DNA of 64,000 bases from Propioniciclava sinopodophylli (GCF_004324755.1 NZ_SDMQ01000011.1:55680-119679); one strand, 5' to 3'. Shown: positions 34,157 through 44,623, numbered from the stretch's first letter. The notes: generated by a model not told the origin, from the letters alone. Translations and numbers: made by a program.

Positions 34157-34884
34157 CCTCGGTCCGCGTCGTCCAGCCCGCCACCACGACGGTGGGCGGC
34201 GTCCCGATCCTGCGGCTGGTGCCCGCCGATGACGTCGCGGCAGTCGGACCGTGGACGTACGTCGACTGGTTCGGCCCGGCCGTCCTCCAGCAGCCGGCGC
34301 GCAGGCAGGCGAACACCCAGTCGCTGACCTGGCTGTTCTCCGGGCACCTGCGCCACACCGACTCCACCGGATCGGACACGACCTACGGCCCCGGCCAGGC
34401 GGTGGTCGTGACCGCAGGCGCCGGCGTCGAGGTCGCCCAGGCCTCCGTCGGCGGCGAGCCGGTCACCGGCGTGGCCCTGCGCCTGGCCGCGCCCGGGGCG
34501 TCCGACCTGACGCCGTCTGTGGAGGAGTTCTGGCCCGAGCCAGTCCGCGTCGGCGACCACGAGGTCGCCATCATCGTCGGCGAGTTTGGCTTCGAGGACT
34601 CGCCGGTCGCCACGCACCTGCCCGCGCTGGCCTGTGAGGTGCGGTTCGCCTCCGACGACCCGCTCGTCGTGCCGGTCGAGGACGGCTGGGAGTACGTCGT
34701 CATCGCCGAGGGCGCGGCGCTGCGCGTCGGCGACGTCGAGGTGCCCGCCGGCCGTGCGGCGATCGTCAGCGGCGAGTTCGCGGTCGGCGCGGCGGCGGAC
34801 GCCGGTCACGTCGTGCGGGGCCTCCTGCTCGGCGGCGCCGCGCTCGCCGCCCCGTCCCGCTCTTCTGGTACTGAACCGGGTTAG
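34153..34884 (+). CDS. Pirin-like cupin protein
   Basis: A 243-residue bicupin of pirin type. The N-terminal half shows GPWTYVDWFGPA (pirin usually has D-x-F-GP), TQSLTWLFSGHLRHTDSTGS and YGPGQAVVVTAGAGVEVAQA; the C-terminal cupin is more diverged. The metal-binding histidine triad of canonical pirins is only partly present, so quercetinase-like or redox activity is uncertain. GTG start overlaps the ACT gene stop (GTGA), indicating coupling. Confidence 0.72.
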   Translation: MTSVRVVQPATTTVGGVPILRLVPADDVAAVGPWTYVDWFGPAVLQQPARRQANTQSLTWLFSGHLRHTDSTGSDTTYGPGQAVVVTAGAGVEVAQASVGGEPVTGVALRLAAPGASDLTPSVEEFWPEPVRVGDHEVAIIVGEFGFEDSPVATHLPALACEVRFASDDPLVVPVEDGWEYVVIAEGAALRVGDVEVPAGRAAIVSGEFAVGAAADAGHVVRGLLLGGAALAAPSRSSGTEPG

Positions 34885-34893
34885 GCTGGGCGC

Positions 34894-35634
34894 ATGGCCA
34901 AGCCCGAGCGGCCCCTCGAGGGGAGCACCATGACGGAGGTCTCGCGCCTGGGTGACCAGGTGTTGCGCGAGGCCGGCCCGTGGACACCGACCATCCAGCG
35001 CCTGCTGGCCCACCTGCGCGACCAGGGCCTCGACTGGGTCCCCGAGCCCCAGGGGTGGACGAAGGACGGCCGCGAGGCGCTCTCCTACCTCAAGGGCAAG
35101 GTGCCCACCTACCCGCTGCCCGAGTGGGTCTACAGCGACGCCACCCTCAAGCGGTCGGCCAAGTGGCTCCGCAAGCTCCACGACGCCACCGAGGGCTACA
35201 CCGACCCCGACCCGCACTGGCGCACCGCCCCGCACAAGCCCGCCGAGGTCATCTGCCACAACGACTTCGCGCCCTACAACATGGTGTTCCGCGACCAGGA
35301 ACTCGTCGGCGTCATCGACTGGGACTTCGCCGCCCCCGGCCCGCGGCTGTGGGACCTGGCCTACCTCGCCTACCGCGCCGTGCCGCTGATGCGTCCCACC
35401 AACCCCGACGCCCCCGACCTGCCCATCGACCTCGGCTCCCGCCTGGAGCTGCTGCTGAGGTCCTACGGCACGGACGCCACCGTCCCCGAGCTGCTGTCGG
35501 TGATCGTGGAGCGGCTGGAGCACCTGGCCGCCTTCACCCACTCGCACGGTCTCGCCCGCAAGAACGACAAACTGCTGCTGGACGCGGAGAACTACTCCAA
35601 GGACGCCGCCTACCTGGCCGGCCTGCTGGGCTGA
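34894..35634 (+). CDS. Aminoglycoside-phosphotransferase-family kinase
   Basis: A 246-residue APH-fold protein. The catalytic loop ICHNDFAPYNMVF and the metal-binding VGVIDWDFAAPGPRLWDLAYL are intact, so it is probably an active small-molecule kinase. The N-lobe is short. The substrate is unknown; related actinobacterial proteins are common and mostly uncharacterised. TAGGCT at 34882-34887 is 6 nt before the ATG (leaderless). It sits alone, 9 bp after the pirin-like stop. Confidence 0.85.
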   Translation: MAKPERPLEGSTMTEVSRLGDQVLREAGPWTPTIQRLLAHLRDQGLDWVPEPQGWTKDGREALSYLKGKVPTYPLPEWVYSDATLKRSAKWLRKLHDATEGYTDPDPHWRTAPHKPAEVICHNDFAPYNMVFRDQELVGVIDWDFAAPGPRLWDLAYLAYRAVPLMRPTNPDAPDLPIDLGSRLELLLRSYGTDATVPELLSVIVERLEHLAAFTHSHGLARKNDKLLLDAENYSKDAAYLAGLLG

Positions 35635-35715
35635 GGCCTCACCCGCGGCGGGCCGATGAGAAACCCCGCCCGTCGTCTCATGTGCTCCTCAGCAGGCGAA
35701 CCTACGATGGGCGGC

Positions 35716-37239
35716 ATGGAATGGGGGCAACAGGTCGGCGGTCGCTACCGCCTCACGGCCCCGCTGGGACGCGGGGCGATGGGCAAGGTCTACCGCGCCC
35801 GCGACGAGCGGCTGCGGCGCGACGTCGCGGTCAAGGTCGTCGACCTCACCCAGACCACGGACACCTCGGTCGCCGACCGCTTCCACCGTGAGGCGATCGC
35901 CACCGCCCAGCTCAACCACCGCAACATCGTCACCATCTTCGACGCCGGCTCGGACGCGCGCGAGGCCTGGCTCGTCATGGAGCTGCTCAGCGGCCAGGCC
36001 CTGTCAACGATCATCCGCGACTCCGGGCCGCTGCCTGAGGCGCGCGCCATCGCGATCGCCCGCCCGGTGGCCTCCGCCCTGGTCGCCACCCACGCCATCG
36101 GCGTCGTCCACCGCGACATCAAGCCCGCCAACATCATGGTCGACGGCGACGCGGTGAAGCTGCTCGACTTCGGCATCGCGCTCGTCCAGTTGGACGCCGA
36201 GGCCCACCTCACCGCCCCCGCCACCACGCTCGGCACCGCGGCCTACATGTCTCCGGAGCAGGCGCAGGGGCGGCGCGCGACGGCGGCGTCCGACGTGTAC
36301 GCCCTGGGCGGCGTCCTGGTGGCGATGCTGACCGGACACCCCCCGTACGGCGGCGACAACCCGATCCAGGTGGCGCAGCGGCACGTGACCGAGCCGGCGG
36401 TGTCGGTGCGGTCGCGGCGTCCGGGCATCTCCCCGGCGCTGGACGACCTGGTCAGCCGCATGCTGGCCAAGGACCCCCTCGCCCGCCCCACCGCCGCCGT
36501 CGTCAGCCAGGCGCTGGCGCAGCTCGCCGAGGATCCGCGCAGCGCCCGCACGACGATCCTGCCCGCCGCTGTGGCCGCCGCGGGTGCCGCCGTCGTCGCG
36601 CCGGCGGCCACCGCGGTGCTGCCCGCCGCCACGTCCGCGCTCCCGGCCCCGACCCGCGCGGAGGCCATCCCCCCGCGCCGGGTACCCCCGTCGCGCCCGC
36701 CCGGCGACGGCTTCCGCACCGCTGCCCTGTGGCTCGGGGTGATCATCGTCGCGATCCTGGTGTTCATGGCCGCGTGGGCGATCGGTTCCCAGATGTTCCG
36801 CGGCGTTGCCGCCGCGACCCCCGCCTCGGCCGTGCCCGGGGCGTCCGCCCAGCCGACGCGGGACGCCGAGCCCACCACCGCGCCCCGCCGCCCGACCGCC
36901 CCCGCCACCGAACCGCCCGCCAGCCGGCCTCCGGTCGCGCTGCCGAGCCTGCCGATCACCCTGCCGACGCTCCCCTCGGGCGAGGAGGTCGCCCTCCGCA
37001 CCGCCCTGGCCGGGGTGGACGCCGCACTCGCGGCCCTGCCGGCCGACTCCAAGGCGGCCAAGGCGCTCACCAAGGCGTGGGAGTCCAGCCGCGACGACGT
37101 CGCCGACGGCATCGATCCGGGCGCGGCCCTGGACCAGATGGCGGAGGAGATCGACAAGCAGCGCGAGAAGGGCGAGCTGAACCCCCTGGAGGCCGGCGCC
37201 ATCCGGTTGGCCCTCTCGGCCGTCCGCGCCGCCCTCTGA
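35716..37239 (+). CDS. Membrane Ser/Thr protein kinase (PknB-like)
   Basis: A 507-residue receptor-like kinase. Kinase domain about residues 1-270: glycine loop GRGAMGKVYRARD, VAVKVVD lysine, HRDIKPANIMV catalytic loop, DFGIA metal motif and MSPEQAQG. A Pro/Ala-rich linker follows, then one membrane segment (LWLGVIIVAILVFMAAWAIG), a Pro/Thr-rich stalk and a ~75-residue extracellular helical domain. No PASTA repeats, so it does not sense peptidoglycan like PknB itself. ATG 35716 is 7 nt after TACGAT (leaderless). Confidence 0.93.
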   Translation: MEWGQQVGGRYRLTAPLGRGAMGKVYRARDERLRRDVAVKVVDLTQTTDTSVADRFHREAIATAQLNHRNIVTIFDAGSDAREAWLVMELLSGQALSTIIRDSGPLPEARAIAIARPVASALVATHAIGVVHRDIKPANIMVDGDAVKLLDFGIALVQLDAEAHLTAPATTLGTAAYMSPEQAQGRRATAASDVYALGGVLVAMLTGHPPYGGDNPIQVAQRHVTEPAVSVRSRRPGISPALDDLVSRMLAKDPLARPTAAVVSQALAQLAEDPRSARTTILPAAVAAAGAAVVAPAATAVLPAATSALPAPTRAEAIPPRRVPPSRPPGDGFRTAALWLGVIIVAILVFMAAWAIGSQMFRGVAAATPASAVPGASAQPTRDAEPTTAPRRPTAPATEPPASRPPVALPSLPITLPTLPSGEEVALRTALAGVDAALAALPADSKAAKALTKAWESSRDDVADGIDPGAALDQMAEEIDKQREKGELNPLEAGAIRLALSAVRAAL

Positions 37240-37262
37240 GCCCTCGGCGGTAGGTTGGGCGC

Positions 37263-39257
37263 ATGACGCTGCCTGCCACGAACCCGCTCGCGGAACGTTC
37301 GCACCTGCCCTACCAGCTCCCCGACTTCGCGAACCTGCGCCCCGAGCACTACCGCGAGGCGTTCGAGGCCGGCATGGCCGAGCAGCTGGAGAACCTGCGG
37401 GCGCTGGCGTCCGACCCCGAGCCGGCGACGGTCGAGAACGTCCTGCACGCGTGGGAGCGCTCGGGCGAGCTGCTCAACCGCGCCTACCTGCCCTTCGCGT
37501 CCGTGCTGTGGGCCGACACCAACGACGAGATCGACGCGATCTACGCCGACCTGGCCCCCAAGCACGCCACCCACACCGACGCGATCTTCCTCGACCGGGC
37601 GCTCTTCGATCGGCTCACCGAGCTCGCCACGCGCGAGGCCGCGGGCGAGGTCGAGCTGGACGCCGAGGACTCCTGGCTGCTCGGCGAGCTCCTGCGCCAG
37701 TTCAACCGCTCCGGCGTCTCCCTGGGGGAGGACGACCAGCAGCGCCTCCGCGCGCTCAACCAGCGCCTGGCCGAGCTCGGCACCGCCTTCGAGAAGGCCA
37801 ACCGCGAGGGCCGCGTCGCCGGCGCCGTCGTCGTCACCGACCGAGCCGAGCTCGACGGGCTCACCGACGCCGAGGTCGACGGACTCGCCGCCGAGGACGG
37901 CACCTGGCGCATCGAGCTCGTCAACACCACCCAGCAGCCGCTGATGACCAAGCTGCACGACCGAGGCCTGCGGAAGCGGCTGTTCGAGGCGTCCGTGAAC
38001 CGCGGTCTCGGCGGAGCGCACGACACCCGCCAGCTCATCGTCGACATCGCCCGCGCCCGCGCCGAGCGCGCGGCCCTGCTGGGCTACGAGCACCACGCCG
38101 CGCTGGTCGCCGAGTCGGCGTGCGCCAAGACGACGGACGCCGTCCTCGCGCTGGTGGCGCCGCTCGGCCCCGCCGCCGCCGCTCAGGCCCGCGCGGACGC
38201 CGACACCCTCGCCGCCAAGCTCGCCGAGAACGACCCTGATGCCACCCTCGAGCCCTGGGACTGGGAGTACCTCGCCGAGATCGTCCGCCGCGAGAGGTTC
38301 GCGTTCGAGGAGTCCGACGTGGAGGAGTTCCTCGACGTCAACGCCGTCCTCGAAGCCACGTACGCCGCGGCGAACGAGCTGTACGGCATCACGTTCACAC
38401 ACCGCACCGATCTGGTCGGCCACACCCCGGACGCCGACGTCTACGAGGTGCACGACGCCGACGGCACCCCCGTCGGCCTGTTCGTGATGGACTTCTGGGC
38501 CCGCCCCAACAAGAACGGCGGCGCCTGGATGACCAACCTCGTCGACGGCAACCACCTCACCCGCCAGCTGCCGGTCGTCACCAACAACTGCAACTACACG
38601 CGCTCCACGACCACCATCAGCTGGGACGGCGTCATCACGATGTTCCACGAGTTCGGCCACGCCCTGCACGGCCTGTTCGCCGACAGCCGCTACCCGAGCC
38701 GCGCTGGCACCTCGACGCCGCGCGACTTCGTCGAGTTCCCCTCGCAGGTCAACGAGCACTGGGCCTGGACGCCCGGGCGCGTCCTGCCCGAGGAGTGGAT
38801 CACCAGGCTCAAGGACGCCTCGCGTTTCAACCAGGGCGCCGGGACGCTGGAGCTGATGGCCTCAACCCTGCTCGACCAGAGCTGGCACACCACCCCGCTG
38901 GGGTCGCTGCCGACCAGCGGCGACGAGGTCGAGGACTTCGAGGCGCGCGCGCTGGCGTCCTGGGGCGTCGACGAGGCGCTCGTGCCGCCGCGCTACCGCT
39001 CGACGTACTTCAGCCACATCTGGGGCGGCGGGTACGCGGCGGGCTACTACGGCTACAAGTGGTCCGAGGTGATGGACGCCGACGCGGTGGCCTGGTTCGA
39101 GGAGAACGGCGGGGGCACCCGGGAGAACGGCGACCACTTCCGCCGGACGCTGCTCGCGCCCGGCGGTTCGGTGGACCCGCTGGAGACCTACCGTTCCTTC
39201 CGCGGCCGCGACCCCGAGGTCGGCCCGCTGCTCGAGCGCCTCGGCCTGGCCGACTGA
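37263..39257 (+). CDS. M3-family zinc metallopeptidase (oligopeptidase)
   Basis: A 664-residue thimet-type oligopeptidase (peptidyl-dipeptidase Dcp/OpdA group). The active site is MFHEFGHALHGLFAD (HExxH), with the downstream PSQVNEHWAWTP segment giving the third zinc ligand, and the C-terminal HIWGGGYAAGYYGYKWSEVMDAD that closes the substrate channel. Full length; cytoplasmic, degrading short peptides. TAGGTT at 37251-37256 is 6 nt before the ATG. Confidence 0.95.
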   Translation: MTLPATNPLAERSHLPYQLPDFANLRPEHYREAFEAGMAEQLENLRALASDPEPATVENVLHAWERSGELLNRAYLPFASVLWADTNDEIDAIYADLAPKHATHTDAIFLDRALFDRLTELATREAAGEVELDAEDSWLLGELLRQFNRSGVSLGEDDQQRLRALNQRLAELGTAFEKANREGRVAGAVVVTDRAELDGLTDAEVDGLAAEDGTWRIELVNTTQQPLMTKLHDRGLRKRLFEASVNRGLGGAHDTRQLIVDIARARAERAALLGYEHHAALVAESACAKTTDAVLALVAPLGPAAAAQARADADTLAAKLAENDPDATLEPWDWEYLAEIVRRERFAFEESDVEEFLDVNAVLEATYAAANELYGITFTHRTDLVGHTPDADVYEVHDADGTPVGLFVMDFWARPNKNGGAWMTNLVDGNHLTRQLPVVTNNCNYTRSTTTISWDGVITMFHEFGHALHGLFADSRYPSRAGTSTPRDFVEFPSQVNEHWAWTPGRVLPEEWITRLKDASRFNQGAGTLELMASTLLDQSWHTTPLGSLPTSGDEVEDFEARALASWGVDEALVPPRYRSTYFSHIWGGGYAAGYYGYKWSEVMDADAVAWFEENGGGTRENGDHFRRTLLAPGGSVDPLETYRSFRGRDPEVGPLLERLGLAD

Positions 39258-39272
39258 AGCGGCGGGCCGGGC

Positions 39273-40205
39273 TCAGAGCGCCAGCAGCGGCTCGATCGTC
39301 GGGAACGGCCGGATGGGCAGGCGCTCGGAGAGCTCCATCGGGTGGAAGGTGTTGCCCTCCTCGTCGGTCACCGCGCCGGCGATGATGAGCACAACCGTCC
39401 ACGCCGTCATCGACCACTCGATGCCGTCGGGGGTGGTGTGCGTCGTCGTCTGCCCGGCCAGGAACTCCAGGGCCTCCCGGACGTGCAGCGCGTTGAACGC
39501 CCACCCGATCGTCTGGATGTCCATGCCCGGGCGCGCCACCAGGCCGTACGCCTGCAGCGCGGCCCGGTAGACCGGGATGTAGCGTTCCAGCACGTGCTGG
39601 CGGTACTGCCCCATCGCATTCCGCACGGGGGCGTAGTCGGGCCACAGCGCCTGCAGCGCCTCGGCCACCCGCACGGTCTTGGTGTTGTCGGAGAACGTGT
39701 ACGCCTCGCGCGTGAACGAACGGACGAACTCGCCCAGCGGCGCGGCCGTCTTCTGGCCGATGTCCGCCACCAGGCCCTCGAACTTCGGGTCGAAGCGGGA
39801 CGGGCGCATCACGTAGTTGATGACGTCGGTGTACCAGTCGGTGGCCAGCGGCCAGCGGCGCAGCATCTGGTGCTGGCTCATCTCGAGCACCGACTCAACG
39901 AACGGCTGGTGACCGAGCGCGCTGGAGAGGATGCGCGGCACGGAGTCGCGGCCATCCTTGGTGGGCCCCGCGTCGTCGATCAGCCGGTCGGCCAGGTGAT
40001 TCGCCGCCCGGGAGAGCATGTACTGCGTCACGGGGTTGAGCGGGCCGTTGGCCCCGGTACGGGACGAGATCGAGGTGAGCACGCCGCCCAAGTCCTCGAT
40101 CACGACATGGCCACGCAGGCGCAGTGGACCCCCACCCCTGTCCTGTACCCAGACAGCGGCCTCTTCGCCGGGGGTGCCCTCGATCAGCCGTTCCACGGTC
40201 CCCAT
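39273..40205 (-). CDS. Unrecognised protein, weak TetR C-domain resemblance
   Basis: A 310-residue, mostly helical protein. The region YRAALQAYGLVARPGMDIQTIGWAFNALHV resembles the ligand-binding domain of TetR-type regulators, but no N-terminal helix-turn-helix is evident. The first 60 residues (PGEEAAVWVQDRGGGPLRLRGHV) look like a small beta domain instead. Function unknown. It follows the serine dehydratase gene on the same strand, separated by a hairpin, and is convergent with the M3 peptidase. Confidence 0.6.
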   Translation of the reverse strand: MGTVERLIEGTPGEEAAVWVQDRGGGPLRLRGHVVIEDLGGVLTSISSRTGANGPLNPVTQYMLSRAANHLADRLIDDAGPTKDGRDSVPRILSSALGHQPFVESVLEMSQHQMLRRWPLATDWYTDVINYVMRPSRFDPKFEGLVADIGQKTAAPLGEFVRSFTREAYTFSDNTKTVRVAEALQALWPDYAPVRNAMGQYRQHVLERYIPVYRAALQAYGLVARPGMDIQTIGWAFNALHVREALEFLAGQTTTHTTPDGIEWSMTAWTVVLIIAGAVTDEEGNTFHPMELSERLPIRPFPTIEPLLAL

Positions 40206-40241
40206 GGTGCCGTATCAGAGGGGGTTTTGGTGAGGCCACGC

Positions 40242-40257
40242 TGGGGGAGGACTCCCC
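40242..40257 (-). terminator. Hairpin directly after the serine dehydratase stop
   Basis: GGGGGAG pairs with CTCCCCC around a 2-base centre, ending 1 bp from the stop codon. No T-tract follows on the transcribed strand, so strength is uncertain. Confidence 0.5.
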
Positions 40258-40258
40258 C

Positions 40259-41629
40259 TCAGCACTCGATGACGTTGACGGCGAGGCCGCCGAGGGCCGT
40301 TTCCTTGTACTTGGCCTTCATGTCAGCCCCGGTGTCGCGCATGGTCTTGATGACGTTGTCGAGGCTCACGATGTGCGACCCGTCGCCGCGCAGCGCCGTC
40401 CGGGCGGCCGCGATCGCCTTGACCGCCGCGATGGCGTTGCGCTCGATGCAGGGGATCTGCACGAGCCCGCCGACAGGGTCGCAGGTGAGGCCCAGATTGT
40501 GTTCCATGCCGATCTCGGCGGCGTTCTCCACCTGCTCCGGCGTGCCGCCCAGGATCGCGGCCAGACCGCCTGCTGCCATCGAGCAGGCCGACCCCACCTC
40601 GCCCTGGCAGCCCACCTCGGCGCCGGAGATGGACGCCGTGTTCTTGAAGATCATGCCGATGGCACCGGCGGTGAGCAGGAACTTCACCACCCCGGCGCCG
40701 TTCGCGCCCGGGATGAAGTTCCAGTAGTAGTGCAGGACGGCCGGGATGATGCCCGCGGCCCCGTTCGTCGGCGCCGTCACCACGCGCCCCCCGGCGGCGT
40801 TCTCCTCGTTCACGGCGAGTGCGTAGAAGGTGATCCAGTCCATGCCGCGGAGCGGGTCGTCCGAGACGCCCTCGCTGACGAGCTTGGTGTGCAGGGCCGG
40901 GGCGCGGCGCAGGACGCGCAGGCCGCCGGGGAGGCGTCCCTCGGTCGCGGCGCCGTTGCGAACGCACTCCTGCATGACCGCCCAGATCGCGAGCAGGCCC
41001 TCCTCGACCTCCTCCTTCGTGCGCCCCATGGCGAGCTCGTTCTCCAGCGCGACGCTCGCGATGGACAGCCCCGTGTGCTCGCAGATCGCGAGCAGGTCCT
41101 CGGCGGTGTGGTACGGATGCGGCACCTCGACGTCGTTGGGCACGACGGGGTCGGACGCCTCGGCGTCCCCCCGAACGACGAAGCCGCCGCCCACCGAGTA
41201 GAACGTCGACGCGGCCAGCAGTTCGCCGGCGGCGTCCCAGGCGCGCAGCTCCAGGCCGTTGGGGTGAGCGGGGAGCTCCTTGGAGCCGTCGAGGACGAGT
41301 TCGGTGACCGGGTCGAAGTCGATGCGGTGGCGTCCGGCCAGCTCCAGGTACCGCTCGTCCCAGGCTGTGCGGACGGTGGCGGCGACGCTGCGAGGGTCGA
41401 CCGTCTCGGGGCGCTCGCCCAGCAGGCCGAGGATGATGGCGTTGTCGGTGCCGTGCCCGCGGCCCGTGGCGCCGAGCGAGCCGTACAGGTCGCAGCGCAC
41501 GCGGGCCACCCTGGCGAGGTCGTCGCCGAGGTCGCCGAGGAACATGGCCGCGGCTCGCATCGGGCCGACCGTGTGGGACGACGAGGGCCCGATGCCGATC
41601 GAGAACAGGTCGAAGACGCTCAAGGCCAT
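40259..41629 (-). CDS. sdaA: L-serine ammonia-lyase, iron-sulfur type, single chain
   Basis: A 456-residue [4Fe-4S] L-serine dehydratase converting serine to pyruvate and ammonia. The N-terminal beta domain starts [20 protein letters not shown]; the catalytic alpha domain shows [36 protein letters not shown] and [16 protein letters not shown], whose cysteines hold the cluster. The C-terminal [17 protein letters not shown] ends with the cysteine that occupies the cluster as a tail in known structures. TAGGGT on this strand (41637-41642) is 7 nt before the ATG. Confidence 0.96.
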   Translation of the reverse strand: MALSVFDLFSIGIGPSSSHTVGPMRAAAMFLGDLGDDLARVARVRCDLYGSLGATGRGHGTDNAIILGLLGERPETVDPRSVAATVRTAWDERYLELAGRHRIDFDPVTELVLDGSKELPAHPNGLELRAWDAAGELLAASTFYSVGGGFVVRGDAEASDPVVPNDVEVPHPYHTAEDLLAICEHTGLSIASVALENELAMGRTKEEVEEGLLAIWAVMQECVRNGAATEGRLPGGLRVLRRAPALHTKLVSEGVSDDPLRGMDWITFYALAVNEENAAGGRVVTAPTNGAAGIIPAVLHYYWNFIPGANGAGVVKFLLTAGAIGMIFKNTASISGAEVGCQGEVGSACSMAAGGLAAILGGTPEQVENAAEIGMEHNLGLTCDPVGGLVQIPCIERNAIAAVKAIAAARTALRGDGSHIVSLDNVIKTMRDTGADMKAKYKETALGGLAVNVIEC

Positions 41630-41735
41630 GCGCCAGACCCTACTGGCCGCTCCCGGACCCGGGTACCCCCTCGGGGGAATCACCCGGCCCGGCAGTCGGA
41701 GACGCCGGCAGCCCGCGAACCCACCTCGCCGTGGC

Positions 41736-43628
41736 TCAGCCGATGACCCGGCCCTTCTTGTCGAACTGCATCGTGGTCACGTCGTCGTAGACGCGGCGCT
41801 CGGTGCGCACCAGGTCGTACTCCGAATCCAGCACGGGGAACACGTAGACCGGGGTCAGTGTCAGCTCCGACCCGGTGGCCGTCTTCCTGAGATCCATCTG
41901 CAGGTGCCCGTAGTGCAGGCCCCCATCGGTCAGTTGCGGGACGCCGTTGGCGTCCGTCGTCCAGGTCTCCGGCACGTCGGCAGAGGCCGACCACTCCGAG
42001 CGGGTGTTGAAGCGGATCGGCTGCCACGTCCCGTCGGCTGCGCGCTCGTACTGCTCGCCGCGCAGGCCGTCCGAGGCCACGCCCACGTCGTAGCTCATGA
42101 AGCCGACGCCGTCGCCGTCGTCGTCCACGAACGAGCGCTCGAACATCTCGTCGTGGCCGGAGATGACCGCGGCCACCCCGTACTTCTCGAACAGCGGCGT
42201 GTAGACGCGCATCGCGACGCCCGACTGGTTGTCGGCGCTGGTGGCGCGGTTCGGCGGCGTGCCGTGGACGCCGTTGGAGTAGGCCGCGTGGTGGAACTGC
42301 ACGATGACGACCTGGCCCTTGGCGCGGGCGTCCCGCAGCTGCTTCTCGGCCCACGCCCACTGCTCGGTGCCGGGGTTGAAGTTCGGCAGGTCGGAGTCGG
42401 CGGTGGTGCCGCCGAACTGCTCGACGAAGCCGGCGTCGTAGCTGTCCTCGGTGAACTCGCCCTGGGTGTCGGTGGTGATGTTCTCCGGCCCCATCGCCAG
42501 GTCGTTGCCGGAGAAGACCTCGCCGGACAGCATCTGGCCGACGCGCTCGTCGGGGATGCCGTTGGTCGAGTCGAGCGTGAGGATCGTCACGGGGCCGTGG
42601 TCGACCCGGTGGTAGGAGTCCTTGAACTGCGGGTTCTTCGGGTCGCCCCACGTGTCCATGTAGGCGTGGTAGCGGTTGCGGGAGATGACCGCCGGGGTGC
42701 GGTCGGCGTCCGTGCCGTAGCCGCCGTTGAGGGCGGCGTAGGTCTCCCAGTTGCCCAGCGCGGTGATGAGCGGGGTGGTGGACGCCAGCGTGCCGTGCTC
42801 GCCGGCGAAGTAGCGGAAGAACTCGTCCCAGCCCGGCTGGTAGCCCGAGCCCTGGGCGAGGTCGCCGGCCACCAGGATGAGGTCGGGGTCGGCGTTCGCG
42901 ATGGTGGCCATGTTCTCGCGCATGGCGATGTCCTGGCTCAGCGGGTACTTCAGCGTGAACTGGCCGTAGCGCGCGGTGCTGCCGAACGTCTGGTGCCACA
43001 GCGAGCCCTGGCCGGGGCGGGCGTCGGAACCCTCGGTGTACGGGTTGACCTGGGAGAGCTCCCACTCGCGGTGCTCGATGCGGCCGTACGGCTCGGTCTC
43101 GGAGTCGGAGAACGCGATGATGCGGAGCTCGTCCCAGTCGTTGCTCTTCGGGGCGGTGGTGAAGTCGCCGTCGAAGGTGCGGCCGTCCTGGGTGACCGTG
43201 TACGCGTAGGTGGTGCCCGGCTTCAGCTGGTCGACCTGGATCGAGTGCTTGTGGTTCTCGTTGGCGAGCAGCCAGCTGCCCTGCTCGAGGCCGGCGATCG
43301 CCTGGGTGAGCTCCCTGTCGGAGTACTCCATGATCTCCTGGTAGACGGGCTCCGAGGTGAACGTGCGGGTCTGCTTCTTGCCCGGGGGCTTCTTGCCGTC
43401 GGGGCCTGCCTGCGGCGTGATCGCGAGCGTGCCGGGGGTGCCGAGCTCGGAGATCCAGTTGATGGTCATGGAGTCGCCGGCGGGCTTCTGCAGGTAGGGC
43501 AGGACGCGGAAGCCGGGCTGGGCCGCGCGGGCCGTGGCGGCGGGGGTCTCGGCCACGGCCGGGGTCACGAAGCAGGTGGACGCCAGCGCGACGGAGGCCA
43601 CGGCGGCGATGAGGCGGGTGGGACGCAT
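41736..43628 (-). CDS. Secreted purple-acid-phosphatase-like metallophosphoesterase
   Basis: A 630-residue exported protein. Signal peptide residues 1-26 with AVA at the cleavage site. A fibronectin-like domain ([16 protein letters not shown]) precedes the calcineurin-like domain: [45 protein letters not shown] and [13 protein letters not shown] supply metal ligands. The usual GNHE motif reads GNWE and the first motif reads DSE rather than DxH, so metal coordination departs from canonical phosphatases. AGGAG 5 nt before the ATG. Substrate likely an extracellular phosphate ester. Confidence 0.85.
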   Translation of the reverse strand: MRPTRLIAAVASVALASTCFVTPAVAETPAATARAAQPGFRVLPYLQKPAGDSMTINWISELGTPGTLAITPQAGPDGKKPPGKKQTRTFTSEPVYQEIMEYSDRELTQAIAGLEQGSWLLANENHKHSIQVDQLKPGTTYAYTVTQDGRTFDGDFTTAPKSNDWDELRIIAFSDSETEPYGRIEHREWELSQVNPYTEGSDARPGQGSLWHQTFGSTARYGQFTLKYPLSQDIAMRENMATIANADPDLILVAGDLAQGSGYQPGWDEFFRYFAGEHGTLASTTPLITALGNWETYAALNGGYGTDADRTPAVISRNRYHAYMDTWGDPKNPQFKDSYHRVDHGPVTILTLDSTNGIPDERVGQMLSGEVFSGNDLAMGPENITTDTQGEFTEDSYDAGFVEQFGGTTADSDLPNFNPGTEQWAWAEKQLRDARAKGQVVIVQFHHAAYSNGVHGTPPNRATSADNQSGVAMRVYTPLFEKYGVAAVISGHDEMFERSFVDDDGDGVGFMSYDVGVASDGLRGEQYERAADGTWQPIRFNTRSEWSASADVPETWTTDANGVPQLTDGGLHYGHLQMDLRKTATGSELTLTPVYVFPVLDSEYDLVRTERRVYDDVTTMQFDKKGRVIG

Positions 43629-43824
43629 GTCACTCCTGAGGGGTCGGCCTGGGGAAGGGTGGTCCCCCCACCCTGTCCGAGCCGGGCGACCCGGAGGCGT
43701 CCGTCAGGCGACGCCCCGGTGAACGTCGTCAGGCGCCCAGGCAGGAGGTGGAGCGGGGCCGGATGCGGGCCAGAGTCGTTCGAGGGTGTCGACGGCGTCC
43801 ACGGGGCCATCTCCCACCGGCGGC

Positions 43825-44517
43825 TCAGGCGGAGCCGAAGATCAGCGTCTCGTTGGCGCGGACGGCGTAGGCGAACAGTGCATCCGATTCCGCGAGGTCG
43901 CGGCCCAGCGTCTCGAACACGATCAGGTTCACCGCCCCGATCAGCCCCGTCCACGCCAGCAGGCCGTGCGTGAACAGCACGGGGGGCAGGGCGGGGCCGT
44001 CGGAGAGCACGGCGACGGCGGCCGCGGCCAGGACGTCCCCGTCGTCGCCCAAGGCGTCCGGGCCGGCGCCGGTGGCGGCGAGGTCGGCGCCGACCCGGGC
44101 CAGCACCGCGGCCGCGCGCTGGCCGGCGGGGTTGGTCTGGTCTCCGGGGGCGTCGTAGCCGGGGACGGGTGAGCCGAACAACAGTGCCCACTCGTGGGGG
44201 TGGGCGACCGCCCAGTCCCGGACGCCGTGGGCCAGGGCGCGCCACCTGCCGCGCAGGTCCGCGCGGGGCACGTCGCCCTCGACCTGTTCGACGAAGGCGC
44301 CCAACTCGTCGTAGGCGTCGACGATCAGGAGCGTGAGCAGCTCGTCGCGCGAGGCGATGTAGCGGAAGAGGGCCGAGGGGGCCATCCCCATGTCCCGGGC
44401 GACGGCGCGGACGGAGAGTGCGGCGGCGCCCACCTCGGCGAGCTGGCGGCGTCCGGCCTCGAGCAGGGACGCCGCCACCTGGGCGCGGTTACGCGCGCGG
44501 GCGCCGGGCTCGGTCAT
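43825..44517 (-). CDS. TetR-family regulator
   Basis: A 230-residue regulator. The N-terminal helix-turn-helix spans roughly residues 12-55 (LLEAGRRQLAEVGAAALSVR, then AVARDMGMAPSALFRYIASR). The C-terminal region matches TetR_C-type effector domains (VRDWAVAHPHEWALLFGSPV). It is divergent from an NAD-dependent epimerase-like gene; two copies of GCGAACAGTGTTC lie between the starts, 50 bp apart, and are the likely operators for autorepression and control of the neighbour. The effector is unknown. Confidence 0.9.
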   Translation of the reverse strand: MTEPGARARNRAQVAASLLEAGRRQLAEVGAAALSVRAVARDMGMAPSALFRYIASRDELLTLLIVDAYDELGAFVEQVEGDVPRADLRGRWRALAHGVRDWAVAHPHEWALLFGSPVPGYDAPGDQTNPAGQRAAAVLARVGADLAATGAGPDALGDDGDVLAAAAVAVLSDGPALPPVLFTHGLLAWTGLIGAVNLIVFETLGRDLAESDALFAYAVRANETLIFGSA

Positions 44518-44539
44518 GGGAGGACCCTAGCAAGAAAGC

Positions 44540-44554
44540 GCGAACAGTGTTCTT
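44540..44554. promoter_or_regulatory. Putative TetR operator 1
   Basis: GCGAACAGTGTTCTT, an imperfect copy of the palindrome at 44590-44604. It lies 23 bp upstream of the tetR start codon. Confidence 0.75.
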
Positions 44555-44589
44555 GATTTCTGCGGTCGGCGGTGCTTCACTGGAGATAA

Positions 44590-44604
44590 GCGAACAGTGT
44601 TCGC
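44590..44604. promoter_or_regulatory. Putative TetR operator 2
   Basis: GCGAACAGTGTTCGC is a perfect palindrome around one central base (arms GCGAACA/TGTTCGC). It lies 20 bp before the epimerase start, with the ribosome-binding site CGAGGAGG just after it. Confidence 0.82.
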
Positions 44605-44623
44605 ACTTCTCGAGGAGGATCCC

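Noticed and set aside
39273..40205. MpaB-type oxygenase
   Set aside because: The expected histidine and WEP-type motifs were not found; left as unrecognised.
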